Of a DNA stretch of 27,311 nucleotides, positions 18,235 through 25,711 are shown piece after piece. The position numbers and the translations under genes are program-made. Each line of letters starts with the position of its first letter. Positions within the stretch are counted from its first letter, which is position 1. The stretch is from an uncultured Campylobacter sp. (GTDB taxonomy: Bacteria; Campylobacterota; Campylobacteria; Campylobacterales; Campylobacteraceae): NCBI RefSeq assembly GCF_937981295.1, contig NZ_CALJPC010000076.1, positions 1-27,311 on the forward strand, written 5' to 3'. The notes below the pieces were generated by a model. That model worked only from the letters and a program-made list of their open reading frames with translations. It was not told the DNA's origin and searched no databases.

Positions 18235-20343
18235 TTAGGCGCCCTTGCTCTGCTTGGCTTTGTATTCCGCGAGTAGCTCCTCGTCGCATTTCGGGCAGTA
18301 TTCATGCTCACCGCTGATGTAGCCGTGCTTATGACAGACGCTAAAAATCGGCGTGATCGTGATATAAGGAAGCTTATAGTTTTGCACTACGCTTTTTACG
18401 AGCTGTTTACACGCCTGAGCCGAGCTGATGCGCTCCTTCATATACAGATGCAGCACCGTGCCGCCTGTATAGGAGCTTTGCAGCTCGTCTTGCATCGCCA
18501 GCGCCTCGAACGGATCGCTTCCGAAATTTGCCGGCAGCTGTGTCGAATTGGTGTAATATATATTTTTATCAAATCCCGCTTGGATGATATCTGCGTAGCG
18601 CTTCTTATCCTCTTTGGCGAAGCGATACGTCGTACCCTCGGCAGGCGTGGCTTCGAGATTGTATAGATTGCCCGTCTGCTCCTGAAACGAGCGGATCTTC
18701 TCGCGCAGATACTCAACCATTTTAAGGGCAAATTTACGCCCGAATTCCGTCGTAATATCCTCTTTATTTCCACTAAAATTTCGGATCATCTCGTTTGCGC
18801 CGTTGATACCGATGGTGCTGAAATGGTTATTAAAGCCCGGCAGATAGCGCTTCGTATATGGATACAAGCCGCGCTCAAACATCTCGGTAACGAATTTTCG
18901 CTTCTTTTCAAGCGTCGAGCTAGCAAGCTCTAAAAGCTCGTCCAGCCTCGCGTACAGCGCCTCTTCGTTATTTTTATACAGATAGCCTAGGCGGGCTAAA
19001 TTTATCGTTACGACGCCGATACTTCCCGTCATCTCTGCGCTTCCGAAAAGTCCTCCGCCGCGCTTAAGAAGCTCTCGCAAATCAAGCTGCAAGCGGCAAC
19101 ACATCGAGCGCACGGCGCCAGGCTTATACGCCTTTGGATTGGGTACGCGCTCGCCCTTTTCGTTCGTGATATATTGCGAGCCGATAAAATTTTGAAAATA
19201 GCTCGAGCCCACCTTGGCGGTGTTTTCAAAAACCGCATCGGCTGCAGGAGTATCCCAATCAAACTCCTCCGTTAAATTTACCGTAGGAATCGGGAAGGTA
19301 AACGGCTGGCCGCACTTATCGCCCGTAGTTAAAACCTCATAAAACGCGATCACGATGCGGTTCATCTCAGGCTCGAAATCGCCGTAAGTCAAAGCCTCGA
19401 GCGAGTCCTTACCGCGCCTTTTAGCCTCCGTCAAAAGCTCCTCATCGTGTAAATTTTTAAATAGATGCTCGTTATTATGCGTAGGAATCTGCGTTTTTAG
19501 ATCATCCGGGCAGGTCATATCGATGGTGACGTTGGTAAACGGGCTCTGCCCCCAGCGCGCCGGGACGTTTAGGTTAAACACAAAACTCGTGATAGCCTTT
19601 TTAACCTCATCGTCGCTTAATTTATCGCGGAAAACGTATGGCGCCAGATATGTATCAAAGCTGCTAAACGCCTGTGCGCCAGCCCATTCGCTTTGTAAAA
19701 TTCCAAGGAAATTTGCCATCTGATACAGCGCTTCGCGGAAATGCTTCGGCGCCTTGCTCTCGACTCTGCCGCGCACGCCGTTAAAGCCCTCGTTTAGAAG
19801 CACGCGCAAGCTCCAGCCCGCGCAATACGCCGTAAGGCAGTCCAGATCGTGGATATGATAGTCTCCGTTTCGGTGCGCCGCGCCCTCCTCGCGAGAGTAA
19901 ATTTTATCGAGCCAGTAGTTTGCGATGACCTTGCCGGCGGTGTTATTGATAAGACCTGCGTTTGAGTAGCTGGTATTGGAATTTGCCAAAATTCGCCAAT
20001 CCTGCTTGCTGATATATTCATTGACCGTCTGGGTGCAGTTGATATAGGTCGTATCCTCCTCAAGCCCCAAAATGTGCTCACGCTGCATCTTGTGCGTGTG
20101 GCGATAGATCATAAAGCTTTTCAAAACGGCGAAATCGCCCGCTTCGAAGAGCTTTTTCTCGATGAGATCTTGAATATCTTCTACGCTTAATTTATCCTTA
20201 AAAACGATCGCGCCCATTACGTTATCAAAAACCTTTTCGTCAAACTCGGTACCGACGCTTTTGTAGGCTTTTTTGATAGCATCTTTTATTTTGTAGGATT
20301 GAAATTCTTGAAAACTTCCGTCTCTTTTAATGATTCTCTTCAT
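18235..20343 (-). CDS. nrdD: Anaerobic (class III) ribonucleoside-triphosphate reductase large chain, without glycyl-radical segment
   Basis: 702 aa. Reduces ribonucleoside triphosphates without oxygen. Residues 1-90 are an ATP-cone (MKRIIKRDGSFQEFQSYKIK), which gives allosteric control by ATP/dATP. The catalytic barrel has HIHDLDCLTAYCAGWSL (C174) and RSMCCRLQLDLRELLKRGGG (C415/C416), the active-site cysteine positions. The C-terminal zinc site is C670-HK-H673 and C683-PK-C686 in CHKHGYISGEHEYCPKC. In usual NrdD the radical loop RVxGY follows within about 15 residues. Here the protein instead ends with a lysine-rich tail DEELLAEYKAKQSKGA. The radical loop is in the next ORF. No frameshift signal was seen at the end. 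TATACT -10 at 20380-20385. Confidence 0.93.
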   Translation of the reverse strand: MKRIIKRDGSFQEFQSYKIKDAIKKAYKSVGTEFDEKVFDNVMGAIVFKDKLSVEDIQDLIEKKLFEAGDFAVLKSFMIYRHTHKMQREHILGLEEDTTYINCTQTVNEYISKQDWRILANSNTSYSNAGLINNTAGKVIANYWLDKIYSREEGAAHRNGDYHIHDLDCLTAYCAGWSLRVLLNEGFNGVRGRVESKAPKHFREALYQMANFLGILQSEWAGAQAFSSFDTYLAPYVFRDKLSDDEVKKAITSFVFNLNVPARWGQSPFTNVTIDMTCPDDLKTQIPTHNNEHLFKNLHDEELLTEAKRRGKDSLEALTYGDFEPEMNRIVIAFYEVLTTGDKCGQPFTFPIPTVNLTEEFDWDTPAADAVFENTAKVGSSYFQNFIGSQYITNEKGERVPNPKAYKPGAVRSMCCRLQLDLRELLKRGGGLFGSAEMTGSIGVVTINLARLGYLYKNNEEALYARLDELLELASSTLEKKRKFVTEMFERGLYPYTKRYLPGFNNHFSTIGINGANEMIRNFSGNKEDITTEFGRKFALKMVEYLREKIRSFQEQTGNLYNLEATPAEGTTYRFAKEDKKRYADIIQAGFDKNIYYTNSTQLPANFGSDPFEALAMQDELQSSYTGGTVLHLYMKERISSAQACKQLVKSVVQNYKLPYITITPIFSVCHKHGYISGEHEYCPKCDEELLAEYKAKQSKGA

Positions 20344-20379
20344 AATAACCCCGCGAATTTTCTGAATAAATTGGCAGAA

Positions 20380-20385
20380 AGTATA
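20380..20385 (-). promoter_or_regulatory. -10 box for the nrdD operon
   Basis: Minus strand TTGATATACTTTC contains TATACT about 37 nt upstream of the nrdD start codon, in the divergent gap with the lipoprotein gene. Confidence 0.45.
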
Positions 20386-20475
20386 TCAAGGAATCTTTAA
20401 CTCAAAATTAAAGGAATGAGCGGAATATCCGTTACAAATTTTGCTTATAAAAAACGAAATTTAACCAAATCTCGC

Positions 20476-20481
20476 TATAAT
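20476..20481 (+). promoter_or_regulatory. -10 box for the LpoB-like gene
   Basis: CTCGCTATAATCGCAG holds a perfect TATAAT about 34 nt upstream of the chosen start at 20515. This makes the upstream start at 20416 untenable, because it would lie before the promoter. Confidence 0.6.
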
Positions 20482-20514
20482 CGCAGAGTTTATTTTATAA
20501 AATTTGGAAATGCT

Positions 20515-21147
20515 ATGAAAAATTTTAAAATAAGTTTTTTCGTGATTTTACTATGTGTCTTTTTAGCAGGCTGCGCTGCGCTTAAAGGCTCTAAAAGCAC
20601 GGATAATTCGGCGCTTACCGGAGGCATTGATCACGCAGGATATCCAAACGCATATCTGGAGCGCATTGCAGGCGAAAGCATCGCTGATCTACTCTCAAAG
20701 CGTATTGTCGGCAAGAAAGGCGGTAAATTTAGTGTCGTCGGCATCGAGCCACTGGATGGAACGAACGCGCACGGCGTGGATGCGGAATTTTTGAGCAAAA
20801 AAATTAGAATTTCACTACTGCATTCAGGCAAAGCAGTCGTCACAGACGCCCCAAGTAAAGATGAACTCGTATTTAGCAACGATGGCGTAAGCCGTGGCTA
20901 TCACGCCGTAGAAAGCGGCTCGATCTACGCGCCGGATTACATCTTGGTAGGTAAAATTTTACCGCAAAGCCCCGCTGCGGCAAATGACGGTAAAGCAGAA
21001 TCTAAAAAATCAAAAAATTTAAATTCTGCAGCTAAAAATTCTACCGCGCAAGCAAGCGAAAGCCTACTTTTAGAGCTTTCGATGATAGATACTCGCAACA
21101 ACAAAAGCGTGTGGAAGTATAAAAAAGCGCTTCAAAAGCAAATTTAA
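20515..21147 (+). CDS. LpoB-like outer-membrane lipoprotein (penicillin-binding protein activator family)
   Basis: 210 aa. Lipoprotein signal with lipobox LAGC and lipidated Cys20 (MKNFKISFFVILLCVFLAGC). The mature part has the layout of LpoB: a helix with AGESIADLLSKRI, a strand then EPLDGTNAHGVDAEFLSKKI (family form ..NxTxxxIDTxxLTxxI), PDYILVGKI and a last block LLLELSMIDTRNNKSVWKYK, which matches LpoB 'VDxxTxxxVW'. A low-complexity Ala/Ser/Lys insert (about 149-184) interrupts the domain. LpoB proteins activate class A penicillin-binding proteins from the outer membrane; that role is inferred. The start at 20515 is preferred to 20416 because it gives the signal peptide and follows the TATAAT. 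Confidence 0.72.
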   Translation: MKNFKISFFVILLCVFLAGCAALKGSKSTDNSALTGGIDHAGYPNAYLERIAGESIADLLSKRIVGKKGGKFSVVGIEPLDGTNAHGVDAEFLSKKIRISLLHSGKAVVTDAPSKDELVFSNDGVSRGYHAVESGSIYAPDYILVGKILPQSPAAANDGKAESKKSKNLNSAAKNSTAQASESLLLELSMIDTRNNKSVWKYKKALQKQI

Positions 21148-21159
21148 GGAATTTTTCGC

Positions 21160-21165
21160 TAAACT
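21160..21165 (+). promoter_or_regulatory. Possible -10 box for rpsU
   Basis: TTTTTCGCTAAACTCAC holds TAAACT about 34 nt before the rpsU start, after the end of the lipoprotein gene. Weak match; cotranscription with the lipoprotein gene is also possible. Confidence 0.3.
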
Positions 21166-21198
21166 CACAATTCATTTTTTTGAAAGGCGGTGAGGAAA

Positions 21199-21411
21199 GT
21201 GCCTGGAGTAAAGGTATATCCGAACGAATCATTTGACGAAGCTTACAGACGCTTTAAGAAGCAGACCGATCGTAACCTAGTCGTTACCGAGGTTCGCGCG
21301 AGACGATTTTTTGAGCCGATGACGGAAGTCCGCAAAAAGCAAAAAATTTCAGCTCGCAAAAAGATGCTTAAACGTCTTTACACGCTACGTCGCTACGAGT
21401 CACGCTTGTAG
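21199..21411 (+). CDS. rpsU: 30S ribosomal protein S21
   Basis: 70 aa: starts (M)PGVKVYPNESFDEAYRRF, with the basic RNA-binding stretch VRKKQKISARKKMLKRLYTL and end RRYESRL. S21 binds the 30S platform and helps initiation. The GTG at 21199 gives the standard S21 N-terminus (MPGxKV). A GTG at 21190 would add three residues (MRK), which is unlike the family, although the AAAGG motif at 21183 sits better for it. Note that GTG is the start in either case. Confidence 0.95.
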   Translation: MPGVKVYPNESFDEAYRRFKKQTDRNLVVTEVRARRFFEPMTEVRKKQKISARKKMLKRLYTLRRYESRL

Positions 21412-21653
21412 CAACTTGCGCGGATTTGCGGATTTTAAATTTGCAGATCTGCGCGAAATTTTATCTCACATCTTTTTTAAATTTACAGTCCGCTTAAAAT
21501 TTTACCCGCCGCGTCAGCGCCGAAATTCCAATCTAAATTTTAAAATTTATCTAATTAAATTTACCCGCCTTTTTGCGGCGCCTGCTTTATACGACATATC
21601 CGCCCGCGAGCCGCTAAATTTTGAAATTTATCTTTACCTATTCGTTTTTTAGA

Positions 21654-21659
21654 TATACT
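21654..21659 (+). promoter_or_regulatory. -10 box for the membrane protein gene
   Basis: TTTAGATATACTTTTGC holds TATACT about 26 nt upstream of the start at 21685. The earlier start at 21661 would fall on the transcription start region. Confidence 0.45.
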
Positions 21660-21684
21660 TTTGCATAAATTTCAAGGAGCAAAT

Positions 21685-22278
21685 ATGGATTTAAACGACT
21701 ACCTGCACACTCAAGACCAGCAACCCTCAAACCCGCAAGAAAAAGAAGTAGCACTCATCAAATACACCTTCATCGCGGCCTGCGCCTTAAAAGCTATAGC
21801 CGAACTGGTGCTATTGCTATTAGGAATTTACGGCGGATTGGGAGTGCTACTAAGCGCAGCGGCATTCGTGCTTTTTATCTTTAGCATTTATAATATCTCT
21901 AAACTTACCGTAAGCCGCAGCCTTTTGCGTAACGTAGCCATTGCCTTTGCGGCGATATTTATAGGCGTATTGTTATTTATATTTTTAGCGGGCGGCATCA
22001 TCGCTCAAATACTACTTGCATTGGGATTCATCGCATCGTTTCTGTTTTTTTATAGATTTTATCAGGAGCTTGCCGATACTAGTGGCGTCGCGATATTTTC
22101 ATATTGCTTTATCGCGCTTGTACTTGCAGCTATTGCAAATGCGTTTTTGGCACGTTTTTCGCTGCCTGCTACGGTGCTACTAAGCTTAGCGGCTCTTGCG
22201 CTTAACGCTTTTGCTATATTCAGCGTAGAGGGTTTTTCTCGTTCGTATTATTCTTATGATCTTAGAGGCAAGAGATAA
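21685..22278 (+). CDS. Six-helix membrane protein of unknown function
   Basis: 197 aa. A short polar N-terminus with many Gln (MDLNDYLHTQDQQPSNPQEK) is followed by about six hydrophobic segments (approximately 24-48, 52-72, 82-103, 105-125, 136-156, 160-181) and a short basic, Tyr-rich tail (SRSYYSYDLRGKR). I do not recognise the family and saw no catalytic motif. ATG 21685 has an ideal AAGGAG 6 nt upstream, which decides the start. It has its own -10 box and lies 76 bp before the glycoside hydrolase gene, so the two may be cotranscribed. Confidence 0.75.
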   Translation: MDLNDYLHTQDQQPSNPQEKEVALIKYTFIAACALKAIAELVLLLLGIYGGLGVLLSAAAFVLFIFSIYNISKLTVSRSLLRNVAIAFAAIFIGVLLFIFLAGGIIAQILLALGFIASFLFFYRFYQELADTSGVAIFSYCFIALVLAAIANAFLARFSLPATVLLSLAALALNAFAIFSVEGFSRSYYSYDLRGKR

Positions 22279-22354
22279 ATTTTGATTGCTTGATTGGTTG
22301 TGGAAAGACCGGCAAAGAGCTAAATTTTTAAAATTTAAAATCAAGGAGCAAGCC

Positions 22355-23353
22355 GTGGTCTATTTCAAACACATATTTCTCGCGCTGTTTTGCGGGGCGC
22401 TATTTTGCGGCGTACTTTACGGCGAAAATCCAAATAAAATTTCAAAACAAAATTTTAAATCTGACTTTATCTGGGGCGTTACGATCGACGACGGCTGGTA
22501 CGAGGACGCACAAGACGCCTCGGGCGCGAAGCTGCAAAGTATCGTGCGCGCCCTGCAAGCCCTACCCGTAAAGCCCACCGTGCGCGTCGTGATGTCAAAA
22601 GATATCGCTCCGCGCGAGTACGAGCCTCTTTTTAGGCGACTTAGCGAGGTTTCGTACGTGATGGCCTGCCCCGTGGACTCCTACGAGATGAGCTCGTACA
22701 AAAGCGTGAAAAGCTACGAAAAGAGGTTCGCAGACGCCTTCGCCGCGCTCGCGCCCTACGTCACGATATGGGAGATCGGCAACGAAATAAACGGCGAGGG
22801 CTGGCTCGGGGATGATGCGAATTTCATTGCCGCCAAGATGATCGCGGCATTCGAGTTCATCCACAAGAAAGGCGCTAAGACGGCGCTTACTGCGTATTAT
22901 ACGCCGAGCGGAGTACAAAAAATAGAAATGCGCGAGTGGCTGCGAAAATTCGTGCCGCAGGATATGAAAGATGGGCTGGATTATCTTTTCGTAAGTTACT
23001 ACGAGGACGACAACGAGGGCTTTACGCCTGATTGGAGCGAAATTTTTACCGATCTGCAAAGCGCCTTCCCTGCTTCGAAGCTCGGCATCGGCGAGTGCGG
23101 AAACACGGCGTCGGACGCTACGCAGGCGAGCAAAAAGACTATGATGAGGCGGTATTATACGATGCCGCGCTACGCGAAAAACTACGTGGGTGGGTACTTT
23201 TGGTGGTATTTCGTGCAAGACTGCGTAAAGGGCGCCGAAGCGGGCGCTTCAAACGGCAAAAATCGTGGCGCACGTGACAAAGCGAAAGCTGCGGACGAGC
23301 TGCTAAAAAGTCTTAGCGAAGCAATAGGCCAAGCTTGTCGCGATAAAAATTAA
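22355..23353 (+). CDS. Exported clan GH-A-type glycoside hydrolase
   Basis: 332 aa. Signal peptide (MVYFKHIFLALFCGALFCGVLYG) followed by a TIM-barrel-like domain. The two catalytic glutamates expected for retaining clan GH-A enzymes are visible: E144 in the strand-4 motif VTIWEIGNEINGEGW (acid/base) and E247 in SKLGIGECGN (nucleophile). WGVTIDDGWYED at the barrel start and GGYFWWYFVQD near the end fit the fold. The family within the clan and the substrate are unclear; cleavage of a cell-surface or biofilm polysaccharide is possible. GTG 22355 is chosen because AAGGAG lies 6 nt before it and the signal peptide then starts correctly; a start at 22286 would add 23 non-signal residues. Confidence 0.72.
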   Translation: MVYFKHIFLALFCGALFCGVLYGENPNKISKQNFKSDFIWGVTIDDGWYEDAQDASGAKLQSIVRALQALPVKPTVRVVMSKDIAPREYEPLFRRLSEVSYVMACPVDSYEMSSYKSVKSYEKRFADAFAALAPYVTIWEIGNEINGEGWLGDDANFIAAKMIAAFEFIHKKGAKTALTAYYTPSGVQKIEMREWLRKFVPQDMKDGLDYLFVSYYEDDNEGFTPDWSEIFTDLQSAFPASKLGIGECGNTASDATQASKKTMMRRYYTMPRYAKNYVGGYFWWYFVQDCVKGAEAGASNGKNRGARDKAKAADELLKSLSEAIGQACRDKN

Positions 23354-23466
23354 ATTTATAAAGACTAAATTTAACCATTCAGGTCCGTAAGCCTAAATTT
23401 AAGGTAATGCAAACTCGCTTTAATATAGAATTCTTTTCAATAAAATTTTAAACGAAGGGGCGTAAA

Positions 23467-23800
23467 ATGAAAATCCTACTGATCCTGGCAAATCAGCCGT
23501 ATAACGGCTCGGGCAACGCCTACAACGCATTGAGGCCAGCGGACAGCCTGCATAAAAAGGCGAGGATGTAAGAATTTTTCTTATGAATGACACGGTCGAT
23601 CTCGTAATAGATAGCACTGAAAAACCGGGGAATTACGACATTGATCTGGTAGCCGAACTAAAGGAGCTATATCGCGGTGGTGTGGCGCTAAAAGTATGCG
23701 GCAACTGCCAAAGCAGATGTGGCTGATTTTGGTCGGGTTATAAGTGCCAAGATCCATCTTGTCGGTTAAACGCAATAAGTGTTAAATCTGTATGCTACGC
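23467..23800 (+). pseudogene. Broken DsrE-family (sulfur/selenium relay) gene
   Basis: A good RBS (GAAGGGG) and ATG start MKILLILANQPYNGSGNAYNA, a normal DsrE opening, but the frame ends at TAA 23569. Adding one base to the A5 run at 23554-23558 restores KKGEDVRIFLMNDTVDLV and continues to the cysteine motif LKVCGNCQSRCG. There a TGA (at about 23725) stops it again, and family-like pieces (VISAKIH) follow in another frame. With at least two or three lesions this is a pseudogene. The family carries persulfide on such cysteines. A weak TAATAT -10 lies at 23421. Confidence 0.75.
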
Positions 23801-24001
23801 TTAGTAAAAGCGAATTTGCGGTGCAATATAAACATAATTTTACGATATCACGGCTAGCTAGATACATGATATAGAGCTCTTATATTTACAAAATTTCATG
23901 ATTGTTGCAAATAAATGCCTCAAATGTAAATCGCAATCGGCAAGGATTAAAACGAGGGAGTTTTATATCCGTTTATACTACTTGAGGTGACAAAAATGAG
24001 T
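23801..24001. other. AT-rich spacer between two broken genes
   Basis: No supported gene. A 36-codon plus-strand ORF (23996-24106) with a fair RBS overlaps the end of the sulfatase-like gene on the other strand and is probably chance. Confidence 0.4.
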
Positions 24002-24983
24002 CTATTTGCTAGACTCTTGCTGTGCTCGTACCGCTTCGTCATAAGAAAGCTTAGACAAAATTCTACTTGCGTTTACAAAGAATTCATCATCGGCATCAAA
24101 TGGTAAGCTCTCGCGCGAGAGCAGGTTTCTGCCGAAATTCATCTCATCCAAGATTCCTAAATACCCAAGCACAGTTGTAAAAGTATCGAACGAGGTACCA
24201 CGCTTTTTGATCTCGAACTCTCCATCCAAATCATCATCCAGTATCACAAATAAGTCCCGCTCGTCTTTAAGTCCATCGCCAAAGCCACCATCTATAGCAT
24301 TTTTATAAAATAGCGGATGATCATTTTGCAGTACAATGATTGTGTTCGCTGCATATGGACTTGAGCGAATTTGCTCAATAAATTTACTCACTAATAGGTC
24401 ACTGCAATGCACCGCGCGTAGCATTGGCACGGCATTTTCATTATATTCTAGCCCTTCACATGAGCGCGGGATAAATCCACTTGGAGTGTGCGTACCAATC
24501 GTGAGAAGTGAGAACAAAAACGGCTTACCTGCTTTGTTTAGACGCTCAAAATCATTCCATGCCACACGAAGCATATCATCGTCATCCACACCCCATTCAT
24601 TAGTATGAACCGATGGATCCACGGCTAAAATTTCGCTTCTCCCCTTAATTTCGTCATAACCTCTTTGATGCAAAAAGCCTCTAGTACCCTGAAAATTTAA
24701 GTCAGCGCCCTTTATAAAATAGGTATGGTATCCCAAAGAGTGTAAAATTTCGCTAGCGCAGACAATATTTTTAGTGAAATTTTCAGAAGCCATATCTTTG
24801 GCAGATGCAAACGTATAATTTGCAGCACAGTGTGAACCAAACAGCCCTTTAATAGTAAAACCAGTATCTACTACTTGGTGTATTTCAGAAAAATCTATAC
24901 GATTTTTGAGTGCATTTAGATGTGGTGTAAGTTTGGAAAAATTTCTTTCGTCAGTATAGGCGCGATCAAAACTCTCTAAAAAA
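24002..24983 (-). pseudogene. C-terminal catalytic part of an LTA synthase/sulfatase-type transferase, frameshifted
   Basis: An open frame of 263 codons from 24793, but the same frame extends upstream to about 24976 with family sequence: LESFDRAYTDERNFSKLTPH and HQVVDTGFTIKGLFGSHC, the latter with the expected Thr nucleophile (GFTIKGLF). Metal-site segments RGYDEI and VLQNDHPLF follow. At 24978-24983 an A6 run (T6 in the gene) breaks the frame; one more T joins it to upstream codons ending KRKNIVYIF, giving IFLESF as in the family. Enzymes of this type transfer phosphoglycerol or phosphoethanolamine groups to surface glycolipids. Starting at 24793 removes the nucleophile, so the fragment alone cannot be active. 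Confidence 0.75.
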
Positions 24984-25511
24984 TATAGACAATATTTTTA
25001 CGCTTTATCGGAGCCTTGGGATGTGGAATGGCTAGATACGGATAAACCTGCTTCTTAATCGCTTCTACGGGCGGATTCAGTTGCAGATAATATTCTTTAG
25101 CTGCATAGTAAAGAGGGTTCAAAAAAAGGCTGTTAAAATACATGGCATAAATAAAATACCAAGCTTTGAGCTATGACGAAAATGCAAAATGCGTACGGTA
25201 ATAATTATACTAAGTAATATGATCGCTACGCAAATCATCACCAAAATCGCAATTTCACGCGCAAAACTTGTAATCGGAGCGCCTTCTATAGAGGTACAAA
25301 AAAATGTTATCACAAATAGTCCGAAATGCTTTCCAAAAACGAAAAATAGCAACAAATCGAAGCAAAGTGCAAAAATATAAATTAGTGCAATTATACCAAC
25401 AGCAATTTTAAAAGTTCTATTCGACAAAAATGCTGCAAAAATCAGCGAAATAGCAAAAAACAAAACCGAAAAAATTGTAGTAAATTCCAAAAACAACCTT
25501 AAATTTAGCAA
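24984..25511 (-). pseudogene. N-terminal membrane part of the LTA synthase/sulfatase-type transferase, frameshifted
   Basis: The first 130 codons (25119-25511) give about four membrane helices (from LFLEFTTIFSVLFFAISLIF to ILVMICVAIILLSIIITVRIL) and end at MPCILTAFF followed by TGA. The stop comes from an A7 run at 25121-25127 (T7 in the gene). Adding one T continues the frame as AFFLNPLYYAAKEYYLQL and on through PKAPIKRKNIVYIF to the next break at 24978-24983. So this is one gene in three frames. The N-terminal helices plus periplasmic sulfatase domain is the usual architecture. The start is uncertain: TTG 25490 has AAGG at the right distance, TTG 25511 has none. The base composition is more AT-rich than that of the neighbours. 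Confidence 0.72.
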
Positions 25512-25711
25512 AATTTAATGCGTAGTCTAGCAAGAATGACTTTAAAATTTACTAACGCAGGCACAAAAATTACTTTTTAAAGTTATAGCGGCACAAAATT
25601 TTATACGGCGATTTTAAATTTCACCGTATATAATTTTGCAATTAAAGCATGGGTTTGCCGTTACACCAAGCGTATGACAGCGAACCGAGCCAAGTTCTGC
25701 TAACGTCTGCG

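Noticed and set aside
18196..18240. Programmed frameshift or stop readthrough joining NrdD to the 54-aa peptide
   Set aside because: There are 38 untranslated bases, stops in both frames, no slippery heptamer I can see, and a good ribosome binding site before the small ORF.
20416..20514. N-terminal extension of the LpoB-like protein
   Set aside because: It would precede the TATAAT promoter and bury the lipoprotein signal peptide.
23700..23790. TGA after CGNCQSRCG in the DsrE-like gene as a selenocysteine codon
   Set aside because: The gene is already frameshifted upstream (A5 run) and the family-like sequence after the TGA lies in another frame, so the TGA is better explained as one of several lesions.
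23996..24106. 36-aa plus-strand ORF with a GAGGTGA ribosome binding site
   Set aside because: It overlaps the end of the sulfatase-like gene on the opposite strand, and its peptide resembles nothing and is short enough to be chance.
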